Shown here one piece after another: positions 14,516 through 24,000 of a DNA stretch of 64,000 nucleotides (position 1 is the first letter of the stretch; each line of letters opens with the position of its first letter). The DNA comes from a virus: positions 1-64,000 of IMG/VR virus record IMGVR_UViG_3300046169_000103. One strand, given 5' to 3'. Made by a program: the position numbers and the translations under genes. Below the pieces are notes generated by a model. It searched no databases and had not been told where the DNA came from. It saw only the letters and a program-made list of their open reading frames with translations.

Positions 14516-17020
14516 ATGTCTAAACCAAGACCAAATGTATATCTGACCCCAACGGGGTCATTGCGGATAAATACCGATGGGATAACTAATTACTCCCTAG
14601 TATGGCGTTTACAGCAAGCACATGGCACAACTGCTATGGCTCTGACTACGAACAATTCCGACAGGATGTTGCTCAATACCATGCTCGAGGAGTACGAGAA
14701 GTATTCATCTAGTGGTAATGCAAGATTCATTGTTTCTCCTGAAGCAGCTGAGTCGATCGATGAAGCAATTACTGCAAGCTCTGAACCCATCCCCCCTATC
14801 CTGCCACTTAAACCCTACGAGAAACTGGGTGCCATCTCAGAGATTGGTAAGTTACAGGCACGGACATCCTTCGGTTCATCCGGTAATAATAAAGAACCAT
14901 ACATTATTAAGAACGAGATGTATGAATTCAATGTATCCACTCGTGACTACGAGAAGGAATACCCTCGCACCAAAATGCATGCCAAGAAGAAGACAGGCGA
15001 AACCTATACAATGGTGCATACCTGTCGACTTGAAGGCACTGACTCATCTTTTACATTCAGGGATGAGAATAGCGAGTGGTGGACATTCAGGGAGCATCCC
15101 GAGACTAGACTAGAATTGAGCGAGAAGAAACTCTGGGAGTACTTCCTTGAGCCGGAAATCGCATCAATCAAGGAACTCTATCCTGAAAAGTGGGAGGAGC
15201 ATAACGAGATGCTTGATATGCTTGAGGACTTGGGTGATGGCACTTGGAAATACTTCGAGGGTCAACGCAAGTTCCTCTCCTCCTTCTCCATGCTGGACTC
15301 TGGTCTGCTTGCTTGGGAGATGGGTGGTGGTAAGACCCTTGCCGCTTACTCAATGTTCTACCTCAAGAATGCTAAGCGTGCATTATTTATTGTACCCAAG
15401 GGCACTAGTGTGAGTGAGGATGGCAGAAAGGTTAAGTTTGATGATGTTCCTCAGTGGGTAGCCGAGGCACAAAAGTTCGCCCCTGATGTCCCTGTCCACA
15501 ATCTCTTTACTAAAGAACAATACGAGAATCTGCTAGACGAGCATGGTCAATTGCCCCGTGGTATATTCCTCACCTACCCTCATGCCCTGTTTAATAATGG
15601 TGGTGCATTTGAGAATATGCCAAAGACCAAGGCATGGAAGAATGAAGCAGGCGAGAAAAAGTTCTGCGAGAAGTATGGCATCGAATACAAGGAGGAGTTT
15701 GGCATTCGCTACACCACTGGTATCGGTGAGGAAATCAATGGCATACATTGCGTGGCTACTCCATCCCTTGCCACCCTGTGCCACCAGCAATTTGATATGG
15801 TGATGGTGGACGAAGCACACCTGATGTGCAACCCCCACTCTAATATCACCCGTGGTTTGCTCAGGATGCAACCTAAGTACAGGTATGCAATGACTGCTAC
15901 CCCTATCCCTAATTATGTTTACAATATCTTCCCCATCATGGGTTGGCTTGCCGTAGATAACTGGCGATTGGACAGGCGACGCTCACCAAGATGGCCTTTT
16001 GGATTGCAGGAGATTAGTAGATTTAAATCTGCCCATGTCTCCAAGGAGAGAGACTTAACCCAGGAAGAATTGGCAGAGAAGTTCGATGAGTCAAAACCAT
16101 CACCGAAAGATTCTGCCACCATTTCGCAGGTCCCCAATCTTCTCTATCTCATTCGTAAGACTTGTGGCTACATGTCTAAGAAGGATATCAATCCAGACAT
16201 AGTCAAATGTGACATAAATACTATCCGTGTCCCCATGGGTAGCCAGCAACATAAGTTGTATGCCCACTACCTCCAACGAAAGAATATTCCACTTGATAAT
16301 CCTATTGCGGTTGCAATGACTCAGCAGACCTACCTTAGATGTCTATGTGCTGATCCATTCGGTGTAGCATACAACAATGTAGAGGACAAGAAGGTGATGT
16401 CTAACTACAACCCCAAGACAGTCGCCACCCTCCAGATGATTGCCGACTACATCAACAAAGGTGAGCAAGTTGTGTATGTCGCTTTTAATAACGGTCAGAT
16501 TGATGAGATTCGTAAGCGTCTAGATATGGCAGATGTCAGGTACTCAATGATTCGTGGTGATGTCAAAGATCAGTCGAGTCAATCCGCTAGGTTTAAGCGT
16601 GGTGAAACCATGGTCATGCTGATGAATATATTCTGTGCCCAAGCCCACTCCTTTGAGAACTGCAAGCATATGATTATCGGTAGCCTTGAGTGGAGTTATG
16701 GTAAGTTCGCTCAGGCTTGCGGTAGAATTCATCGAATCAATAGCCCAGAGGATGTGGATGTAAATGTTATACTCCACGAACACACTATCGAGGAATTATT
16801 GTTCGAGAAGGTAGGCACTAAGGAAGATGCAGCTACCATCTGCATGAAAGCAGAGCATAGCAACAGTGATGTTAAGCCTGTCGACCCTAGTGAGTTGCTT
16901 GCTGAACACTTCGAGAACTTTCGATCCGGCAATCAGGATGTCATGGATGAAGAGGATTGCGAAAGACAATGGCCCGACCTGATGTACAAACTCAAAAACG
17001 GATGTGAAATAGCTTTATGA
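14516..17020 (+). CDS. SNF2/DEAH-type superfamily 2 helicase
   Basis: An 834-residue ATP-dependent DNA translocase or helicase. There is an N-terminal region of about 240 residues of unknown fold. The two RecA-like domains then follow: Walker A EMGGGKTL (about 268-275), motif II DEAH (about 431) and motif III TATPIPN. In the second domain motif VI reads QACGRIHRI (about 733). The organisation is that of SNF2-like and phage D6/UvsW-like helicases. Likely roles are replication-origin melting, recombination or chromatin-like remodelling of phage DNA. SNF2-type helicases also occur in bacterial Dpd modification clusters, which is relevant given the DpdA-like gene 0.5 kb upstream, but phage helicases of this kind are common without it. 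It overlaps the next gene by four bases. Confidence 0.85.
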   Translation: MSKPRPNVYLTPTGSLRINTDGITNYSLVWRLQQAHGTTAMALTTNNSDRMLLNTMLEEYEKYSSSGNARFIVSPEAAESIDEAITASSEPIPPILPLKPYEKLGAISEIGKLQARTSFGSSGNNKEPYIIKNEMYEFNVSTRDYEKEYPRTKMHAKKKTGETYTMVHTCRLEGTDSSFTFRDENSEWWTFREHPETRLELSEKKLWEYFLEPEIASIKELYPEKWEEHNEMLDMLEDLGDGTWKYFEGQRKFLSSFSMLDSGLLAWEMGGGKTLAAYSMFYLKNAKRALFIVPKGTSVSEDGRKVKFDDVPQWVAEAQKFAPDVPVHNLFTKEQYENLLDEHGQLPRGIFLTYPHALFNNGGAFENMPKTKAWKNEAGEKKFCEKYGIEYKEEFGIRYTTGIGEEINGIHCVATPSLATLCHQQFDMVMVDEAHLMCNPHSNITRGLLRMQPKYRYAMTATPIPNYVYNIFPIMGWLAVDNWRLDRRRSPRWPFGLQEISRFKSAHVSKERDLTQEELAEKFDESKPSPKDSATISQVPNLLYLIRKTCGYMSKKDINPDIVKCDINTIRVPMGSQQHKLYAHYLQRKNIPLDNPIAVAMTQQTYLRCLCADPFGVAYNNVEDKKVMSNYNPKTVATLQMIADYINKGEQVVYVAFNNGQIDEIRKRLDMADVRYSMIRGDVKDQSSQSARFKRGETMVMLMNIFCAQAHSFENCKHMIIGSLEWSYGKFAQACGRIHRINSPEDVDVNVILHEHTIEELLFEKVGTKEDAATICMKAEHSNSDVKPVDPSELLAEHFENFRSGNQDVMDEEDCERQWPDLMYKLKNGCEIAL

Positions 17021-17421
17021 TAACAAAGACAAAACCAAATGACCCGAGGTACGAACTTGACGAGAGTCGCTCGGTAGAGGTTTACAGAAACCTACATAAA
17101 CAATGCTACTCAATAAAACAGGACGGACTAGTTAAAGCCCATGCTGATGAGATATCACTTAAAAAATGCACATTCCATGTAAATGAAAAAGGTAGAGACA
17201 GGGTGCGTAAGACAAAACGCAAAGAGGTTCACGCTTGGGTAAAAGGCTTCCTATCAAAACTCTTCGATCTACCCATGGAATACAACCGAATCCATTACAA
17301 TCCTTATAAAACTGATGGCTTTATGCATAGGGTAGAAACTGGTGCTTTTAGCGCCACATTCTGCGAGATAGTTCAAGCTGATCGAGTCAGTCTTATACCA
17401 GGAGGAATTTATAAATCATGA
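17017..17421 (+). CDS. conserved phage hypothetical protein
   Basis: A 134-residue basic protein with the pattern VYRNLHKQCYSIKQDG, then KRKEVHAWVKGF. I recognise this from uncharacterised phage and prophage proteins but know no function. ATGA overlap with the helicase; CAGGAGG precedes the following gene. Confidence 0.55.
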   Translation: MITKTKPNDPRYELDESRSVEVYRNLHKQCYSIKQDGLVKAHADEISLKKCTFHVNEKGRDRVRKTKRKEVHAWVKGFLSKLFDLPMEYNRIHYNPYKTDGFMHRVETGAFSATFCEIVQADRVSLIPGGIYKS

Positions 17422-17762
17422 AAGATAAACTAAAACAGGTTATACCATACCTTGAGTATGTAGCTTCACCTGATACTGCGTATAACGAATATGACCCTGC
17501 CGACTACAAGCAGGGTAAACTACATAACCACTGTGGTTGTGTTGCATATGTGATACAAAAGTATTTCGGTGGAGAGATAGTGGTAATGAAAGGTCATTAC
17601 TGGAATAAAATAGATGGGGTGGGCTATGATGCCACGCATGAAAAGTTGGACTTTATGCCTCCCTATAGCGTGAGCCGTAAAGTACCTGAACGCAAAAAGG
17701 TGAATCCTAGATTCTCAACCTTTTACAATAGAGTGGAGTGGGCAATCAATGGCCAAGGATAA
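17418..17762 (+). CDS. YunG-like protein
   Basis: A 114-residue protein. The core HCGCVAYVIQKYFGG, then KGHYWNKIDG and YDATHEKLDF, is the pattern of the YunG family (Cys/His/Asn/Asp positions conserved). That family is found in Bacillus and many phages, with unknown biochemical role. The Cys...His...Asn arrangement looks like a papain-type active site, which is only an inference. It overlaps its neighbours on both sides. Confidence 0.6.
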   Translation: MKDKLKQVIPYLEYVASPDTAYNEYDPADYKQGKLHNHCGCVAYVIQKYFGGEIVVMKGHYWNKIDGVGYDATHEKLDFMPPYSVSRKVPERKKVNPRFSTFYNRVEWAINGQG

Positions 17763-18018
17763 ACCAGGAGCAGGATGGGGTACTGATTGCGAAGCGCAAC
17801 TAGAGTACGAGAACGATAATTACTACCTACTCACGTGGGATGACCCTTGCTGTATGGAAATCAGGAACACCAATCAAGTTATATCCGCTCTTGGTGTCAG
17901 TCTGGTAGAGGATGAATCCAAGTGGTATATGCATAACAAGGTTCATAGAGAAGGTACAGTCAACGAGAGATATCAAGGAATTATTGGACTGGCTCAACGC
18001 AGAGCAAGAAGGACCTGA
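17749..18018 (+). CDS. hypothetical protein, N-terminal part (frame-disrupted)
   Basis: 89 codons. The text is protein-like to about residue 76 (VNERYQ), then becomes Arg-rich nonsense. The next frame continues as ELLDWLNAEQEGPDR and on to 18100. Removing one G at 17979-17980 would give a single product of about 116 residues. Function unknown. Confidence 0.45.
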   Translation: MAKDKPGAGWGTDCEAQLEYENDNYYLLTWDDPCCMEIRNTNQVISALGVSLVEDESKWYMHNKVHREGTVNERYQGIIGLAQRRARRT

Positions 18019-18100
18019 CCGAGTGCCATCAGAAAACTTTATTACTGATGATTGTGGATATGTATGGATCAGGAGAATACTAACTAAATGCGAATTATGA
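17912..18100 (+). CDS. hypothetical protein, C-terminal part (frame-disrupted)
   Basis: A 62-codon frame of which the last 43 residues are credible (ELLDWLNAEQ through DDCGYVWIRRIL). It overlaps the previous frame by over 100 bases, far more than any other gene pair here. The join by one frame change is therefore the better model. Its end overlaps the next gene by four bases. Confidence 0.4.
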   Translation: MNPSGICITRFIEKVQSTRDIKELLDWLNAEQEGPDRVPSENFITDDCGYVWIRRILTKCEL

Positions 18101-18378
18101 GTGATATAGATACAGAAAAGAAATGGACGACCAAAGCAGCTAAGGCTTTGATTGGTAAAAAAATAGTTAAAGTTCAGTACATGACCAAGAAGAACGCTGG
18201 TGACCTAGATTGGTATCAGCGTCCACTTATGCTGAAACTTGATGATGGCTCACTTATATTCCCACAAGCAGATGACGAGGGGAATGATGGAGGAGCATTA
18301 GTTCATTATGACAAAGATAAGCTAGATAACGATAACCACGAGGATTTATATCCCGTATTATGGAGAGAAAAATTATGA
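18097..18378 (+). CDS. small hypothetical protein
   Basis: 93 residues from the ATG at 18097 (ATGA coupling); the alternative ATG at 18088 adds three. It has a beta-rich middle with an acidic C-terminal half. Function unknown. Confidence 0.5.
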   Translation: MSDIDTEKKWTTKAAKALIGKKIVKVQYMTKKNAGDLDWYQRPLMLKLDDGSLIFPQADDEGNDGGALVHYDKDKLDNDNHEDLYPVLWREKL

Positions 18379-18806
18379 AAATAGTAAAACAACACAAAAA
18401 TAGGAGCGCCCATTCTGAGGCGTTTGGAATATTCTCAGGCAAGACATTGGCTGATATTAAAATAGGTATTAACGAAACTGGATGCACTTATGGAGGTACG
18501 AACGATCAGATTGAGTATGTCAAGGTAGGTGATACTAGTCATGGTGCATTCTTATGGTTTGATGACATAGGAGAAGTCTCACGACTTGGTAGAAAGCTAG
18601 TGGAATATGCTGAAGAGTATGAGAGACGACAGGAGAATGTAGCAGATGGTGAAGGCTTTTTGCCCAAAGGAACTAACATTGATGACTGGATTGAGGAGGA
18701 GTCTGGCATTGAGGTGGCAGAAGCCAGGGAGGGCATACATAATGATTCTCCTATTTACGATGGTACTAACGAGGACGAGTGCGAGGAATACGCCAATAGA
18801 GATTGA
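18375..18806 (+). CDS. acidic hypothetical protein
   Basis: A 143-residue, strongly acidic protein from the ATG at 18375, overlapping the previous stop. Glu/Asp-rich C-terminal third. DNA-mimic or adaptor proteins often look like this, but nothing specific supports that here. It is the last gene before the integrase promoter region. Confidence 0.5.
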   Translation: MKIVKQHKNRSAHSEAFGIFSGKTLADIKIGINETGCTYGGTNDQIEYVKVGDTSHGAFLWFDDIGEVSRLGRKLVEYAEEYERRQENVADGEGFLPKGTNIDDWIEEESGIEVAEAREGIHNDSPIYDGTNEDECEEYANRD

Positions 18807-18807
18807 C

Positions 18808-18823
18808 TGACCTAACATATTAG
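18808..18823 (+). promoter_or_regulatory. conserved TGACCTAA promoter-like element, copy 3
   Basis: TGACCTAACATATTAG, 16 bases before the integrase start. It is immediately followed by the palindrome at 18823-18836, so the integrase probably has its own regulated promoter. Confidence 0.6.
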
Positions 18824-18836
18824 TACACAAGTGTAC
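18823..18836 (+). promoter_or_regulatory. palindromic operator-like site before the integrase
   Basis: GTACAC and GTGTAC arms separated by AA, two bases before the integrase ATG. A dimeric repressor could bind here and block integrase expression; an arm-type recombinase site is a less likely reading. Confidence 0.4.
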
Positions 18837-18838
18837 AC

Positions 18839-19894
18839 ATGAAGTTACTTAAAACCAAAACTGGTTACTCTGTGAGGTATAAGACGGAGTTTGGTATGAG
18901 AACTACCAGACTCTCGTCTACCTCAGAGAAGGATGCTCGTAAGGAAGTAAGGGATGCTAAGATTGCAGAGCTTGAAGCTGCAGCCAATGCCGGAGCATTA
19001 ACTATGGATGTCATCGCAAAGATGATGGCTGGACGAGTCATGACTTGTCAGGACGCTCTAGATGAGTGGAATGAGTGGCGTGAGTCCGAGGGCAAGTCTG
19101 CTAACACTATCAATAGTCAGACCGACTTCATTCATTTATTCTGCAAGGCACAGCACGGCATGGATAAACCTGTTAACACTATCACCCACAAGATGATATC
19201 GAAGTGGGTAAATAATCCAAAATCCAAGGTAGGTGTCTCCACTAGGAACGCATGGTTGTCCGCAATCTCCGCATTCCTATCATTCTGCTCAACTAGGCAA
19301 TACATCCCAAAGAACCCCGCTAGTATAGTATCGGTCAATATGGGCAAGCTATCCCATGAGCAAAAAGAGAAGAAAAGAGTAGTTCCCTTCACAGAGGAGG
19401 AGTACAAGAAGTTGTACAACAATGCCATTGACTGCTTTAAGAATGATGCAGTAGGTGAATTCTGGGTGGTTGCCTCTACCCTATCCTATTGGCTTGGATT
19501 GAGGCTTGGTGATATCATTAACCTTGAGTGGGATTCATTAGGTAAAACCCACATCACTGTTTGGACAGAAAAGAAAGATGCTAGGGTAAAACTACCAATC
19601 AATCATAAACTAACAGGGGGCAAGGCAATCAGTAAAGCCCTTGCTATGATTTCTTATGATGATGGCAAGTATGTGTTCTCGAAAGAGTATAGAGATAAGA
19701 TAAATGACCCTAAAAAACGCCACTACTTTAGTCAGCAGTTCAGGGAGTTAATGAATCGCCTAGACATAGAGGGCAAATCCTTTCATTGCTTCCGTCATGC
19801 TTTTGCTACTAGGCACAAGAATATGCCCCTAGAGGATGTAGCCAAGATGCTTGGTCATAAAAGCACCAAGACAACCAAGGGATATACCCACTAA
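18839..19894 (+). CDS. int: tyrosine recombinase / phage integrase
   Basis: A 351-residue site-specific recombinase. It has an N-terminal arm-binding-like part, a core-binding domain (about 70-165) and a catalytic domain (about 180-351). The catalytic set is complete: Arg222 in GLRLGD, Lys at 245-246 in TEKKDA, His316 and Arg319 in HCFRHAF, His340 in MLGHKS, and the nucleophile Tyr349 three residues from the end. It catalyses integration of the phage into the host chromosome, the main evidence that this element is temperate. It is the last gene of the rightward block and its stop overlaps the stop of the convergent gene. I cannot identify the attachment site; no tRNA gene or obvious core repeat is visible beside it. 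Confidence 0.9.
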   Translation: MKLLKTKTGYSVRYKTEFGMRTTRLSSTSEKDARKEVRDAKIAELEAAANAGALTMDVIAKMMAGRVMTCQDALDEWNEWRESEGKSANTINSQTDFIHLFCKAQHGMDKPVNTITHKMISKWVNNPKSKVGVSTRNAWLSAISAFLSFCSTRQYIPKNPASIVSVNMGKLSHEQKEKKRVVPFTEEEYKKLYNNAIDCFKNDAVGEFWVVASTLSYWLGLRLGDIINLEWDSLGKTHITVWTEKKDARVKLPINHKLTGGKAISKALAMISYDDGKYVFSKEYRDKINDPKKRHYFSQQFRELMNRLDIEGKSFHCFRHAFATRHKNMPLEDVAKMLGHKSTKTTKGYTH

Positions 19895-20133
19895 CTCTTC
19901 CGCTTAGGCTGAATACTCCTGTTCTTCTTTTTGCTTACGCAACGGACAGGACCACTTAGCTTGCCCTTGCGCTTGCCACGGACATGGTGTGCCTCTTTGC
20001 CCTTCGGGCATTTTGCCTTCTTGGCATCCTTGTTTCTTTTTGCCCTACGCTTTCTCTGCTCTTTAGTGCCATGGTAAGCATCGTATTCACTACCGGGTGC
20101 GCCTTTTTTATATACTCTTTTCTTTCTTGCCAT
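19891..20133 (-). CDS. small basic HNH-like protein
   Basis: An 80-residue, extremely basic protein. The pattern YDAYHGTKEQRKRRAKRN, then GKEAHHVRGKRKG and SKKKNRS, resembles small phage proteins built on a reduced HNH fold. The HH and the late Asn/Arg are kept, but the middle Asn of HNH is not evident. It may be a DNA-binding virion protein or a degenerate nuclease. Its start overlaps the stop of the phosphoesterase and its end is tail to tail with the integrase. Confidence 0.5.
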   Translation of the reverse strand: MARKKRVYKKGAPGSEYDAYHGTKEQRKRRAKRNKDAKKAKCPKGKEAHHVRGKRKGKLSGPVRCVSKKKNRSIQPKRKS

Positions 20134-21041
20134 TACTTTGCCCTCAATGCCTCAAGGATAGGTGTACATACTGTCTTTCCATCCTTGGATGTTTTACTTG
20201 CACTAAACCTTAACCACATAGCACCTGTTGGTTTTGGTGGTCCACCTCTCTCGATGTGCCAACCTCCATATCCATCCTTGTACTCTTCTTTATATGACGG
20301 AACCTTTAGGTGTAGTTGTTCGTCGTGATACACAGTGCCTTTATCAGTGAGCCGTATTCGTGGGATTGGGAATTGCCACTCGTTATGCGTGTGACCAGTA
20401 GCTACAATGTGAGCGTCAGGAAGATACACTGACTGCCTGTTAGTTTGTATCACGCCCTTGGTTACAGGTGCATCCCCTCCATACCCATGGTGATACCACA
20501 TATTTTTCGTCAAGCATTCACTAAAACAAATGATTTGAAACTTAATCCACCCACTAAATCCCCCTAATCTGATATTTGATCCATGCCTATCGTTAAGCAT
20601 GGTAACCAATCTTTCAGTTAGGTTTGTCTCATGTCTTTTGGAGATTGCAGTTTCGTGGTTACCTGGAGCCATGACTGCAAATAGATCCGCATATGGACCA
20701 TAGAAATCTGCGGCAGTACCAACAAGTTTATCAAGATAATCTCCCGTTTGGTGTTCAGGCTTCAAGTCTCTCTTGTCAGACCTTGGGTCATACTTGCCCT
20801 GCATTGCGCAGAATAAGTCACCCCCATCTATAATTACCGCATTTCGCTTTCGGGCTAACTCAAGATGCCTCTTCTCCATAAGGTTATCCGACTTTGGATT
20901 ATCGTGGTGTCTATCGAAGCTAAGTAATACCCAAAAGGAATCTTCGTCCTGAGTGCTTTTAAGTTGATGCTTGATAAAGTGTACATTTCGACCCTTCTCT
21001 ATTATTTGAGTAGATCCTGGCTTTAGCTTTTTAACTGGCAT
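20133..21041 (-). CDS. calcineurin-like metallophosphoesterase
   Basis: A 302-residue protein with the full metal-binding signature: SFDRHH (Asp43 and a His), DGGD (Asp75), APGNHE (127-130), a HHGYGG His and TGHTH (about 215-219). The family hydrolyses phosphodiesters in nucleic acids or nucleotides. In phages similar enzymes sit near virion or DNA-processing genes, and the exact substrate is unknown. Its start overlaps the stop of the giant virion gene by one base, and it is transcribed as the distal part of the late operon. Confidence 0.75.
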   Translation of the reverse strand: MPVKKLKPGSTQIIEKGRNVHFIKHQLKSTQDEDSFWVLLSFDRHHDNPKSDNLMEKRHLELARKRNAVIIDGGDLFCAMQGKYDPRSDKRDLKPEHQTGDYLDKLVGTAADFYGPYADLFAVMAPGNHETAISKRHETNLTERLVTMLNDRHGSNIRLGGFSGWIKFQIICFSECLTKNMWYHHGYGGDAPVTKGVIQTNRQSVYLPDAHIVATGHTHNEWQFPIPRIRLTDKGTVYHDEQLHLKVPSYKEEYKDGYGGWHIERGGPPKPTGAMWLRFSASKTSKDGKTVCTPILEALRAK

Positions 21042-24000
21042 TATAATGAAAGCGACCTTCTGATTAGTTCATCGTATGTCGCGGGTGTTAAGGGTTGTGC
21101 TTTCTTAAACTTCTTAGGCTTCGAGTCGTCCAGTATGTCCACATACTTCTCATGCATGTTCATGGCATTCACTAGTGGTTGTGATGCCTCCTTGTCATAT
21201 AGACCGAGGATGCTTGCCCACTCCTCGTCTGATAGTTTGTATCTCGATATTCCTGTTCTCAAATTTCTGCGCTTAAAAGCTTTAATGACGGCATCCTCAG
21301 GGTCTTTATCTCCCCTGTCGATAGATGCCTCTATTGCTTCTGCGTAAGCTATGTTAAACCCCTTGTAGTCATCTGCCTCAGCAGCACGCTCCATGCGCCT
21401 CACGGATGCACTGAACCTCGTCTTCCCGATACTGCCACCAACCATCGGTCTACTCTCAATTCCGAGAAGGTGAATTCCTGCACGAAGTTTGTGCCTATTC
21501 CCAATCTGATTACTGATCCGTCTTTCCTCGCTATCTAAACCAAGGAAATTTGCCATCAGGTTGTATTGCTGGAGTGGACCGTTCATTCCCATCGAGTACA
21601 TGAGCGGACGAACAACATTTGCGTAGTCCAAATCGAAATCCATATGGATCCAATTTCTCACTGCCCCACCGATGTTCGTTAATTGACTAGCAAGTAAAAT
21701 CCTAGAATCTAATGTGAACCCACGATTATAACTGTATGTATCAACACCATTGTACATAGTATTAGCAAAATCCAATGCCATGCCTCCGACATTTCCGGCT
21801 CTTGCTACACGCTCTAACATTGCCTTTAGGTTATTCGAAGGGTCTCCCTCTATGAATGGTCCAATCAATGGAATCATGGATGTTTTAGGTAAAGGGCGAA
21901 GTGGAGATGCTTTACCCATCAACTCTTCATCATACCAGTCCGACCAGAAAAATGTGTACGCAAGACCAAATGGAATCTTTAATGCCACAATTGTAGCAAG
22001 CATTAGAAGTGCAGCTTGGGCATCAACCTTTCCTGTCTTTTTATTACGAACGCCCTCATTCATTTGATTGACCTTTGTTAAAGCCCACTTCTGCAAAGGT
22101 GCAGCCCACCTGACATATGGGCTATTAAGAAAGGCAGGGGTTGTGGAAAATCCACCCTCAAGTGCGACCTCGTTCACCCCAATAAGTCCCGCTGTGATTA
22201 CTTGATCCTTTGTGAGGATACGCTTATCTCCTTTGTTCCTTCTCTCCATGTAGTCTCTTGCAAGATTTGATAGAGAACCCAAACCGTATGATTCTAAGTC
22301 TAGATTTAGAGTATCAAATGCAATCTTATCACTTAATATCTTCCCTAAATCCTCGCTGGTTACTTGGTAGTCATCGGGCAGTAATTGACCTCCATTTTCT
22401 GCTTGTAACTGATTTACCTCCTCGATGTAACTAGCAACCTCATGAACTAACTTAGAAACCATCCTCGCATTACCCACCGCAATGCTATGATTGGACAGTG
22501 AGCCAAAGTAAGAGAAAGGCTTTAATACAGATGTTCTAGTGCTGAATGGTGCGTATTTTCTTCTCCCCTCTGAATTCTTTACCTTCATCCCTCTTTGAGA
22601 ATCGTAATCAAGAAGAGTCTTAAATGGGCGAAGAATGTCATACCTGAAATCTTTTCCAAGAACCTGATTCTTTTTTACTGCCCCGCCACCTACATTTAGC
22701 ATATTTTTTCTAAACCCTGTATCATTCTCATGGGTATTGAAAAACAGAGGCATCAAAATATCTGCTTCGTAACTTTGAGTATTAATATCGATTCCAAAGT
22801 TTGCCATTATCCCACCAAATAATTCTCCGGCTGCAGTCCAACTGCTAAACAATTGGGTCGCAATTGCAGTCGCCCCAACCGCACCACCATACTTGGCATC
22901 AAAGTCCCATATGGACATTAGGTTAGTTATGCCACTCTTGGGTTGATTGAGGACAAAGTAGGCATTAAGTCCGAGTAATTCATAGAATATCTTCTCATCC
23001 TGAAATGGACCAAGGTCGCTTTCGAGGTATGCCCTTAAGTGCCCCATCGCTCCACCACTGTTTGTTTCACCACCCAGTATGCTTTTCATCTGGGATTCTG
23101 AATTCTTTAGATTCTGGAACTTTTCTTTCCCTGTAGCGCCTGGTATGTTAGCAAACTCTGGGTTGTCTTCTAATTCAATATACGCCTTTTGTTTTTGTTG
23201 GCGTGTAAACTTCTGCCTTCCTTTTGGGTTATTTATTGCACCAACATAAGTCGCTAAACTTCCAAACAGTGCCTGCTTACTTTTAAGATCGTCCTTTATT
23301 TGCCCCATCTTACTAGCTAAGATTTCAGCGTTCCTACCAAAGAATGCATTCTCCAGTGTCTTTGCTACTAATGCTGGAGATGTAACTTCATCGTAAGTGG
23401 TGTACTGTAAAAACTCCACGGGTATAATTGCATCCTGCGCCCTACTGTCCATTAAGTGCCCAGAAAGGGATATACTTGCATCCAAGCCCTTCTTTCCCTT
23501 GTCCTCCACATATTTGTTTAGGTTACTGAAGCTCCTTTTGTATTTCTTTAAAATTCCATATTTAAATTTAGCGAAATCTGACCTGTCCTTTTTATGCTCG
23601 AGTAGGTTATATACATTGTCCACCCAAGCATTGAAGGCCTCACTGCCGGTCATTCCATTTACGCCACTAAGGGCATCAACAAGTACATGTCTGGGAATCT
23701 TTAATCCCTCCTTGGGTTGATCAAAAAGTTCCCGAGGAGATGTGTTATTGATATAAGGAATCATGAACTTCTTCCAAACATAGTCATCAATCAACTGCTT
23801 GGACGATTCATCAAGGTTCTTTTCTTTTACCTGATTATCGAGCTCATTGGACTCCATTATCATTTTAAGACCATCCCAGGAGAACTCACTTGAATCCTCC
23901 GAGAACTGATTAGCCCAACCCTTTTCGGGTAGCTGAGTTATTATTGACTGTATTAAATCAGACCTTAAAGACCTAGGTACGGTGATATAACCACGAGTTA

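Noticed and set aside
18823-18836. Palindrome as the phage attachment core
   Set aside because: No second copy, no tRNA or known core nearby; its place just before the ATG fits an operator better.
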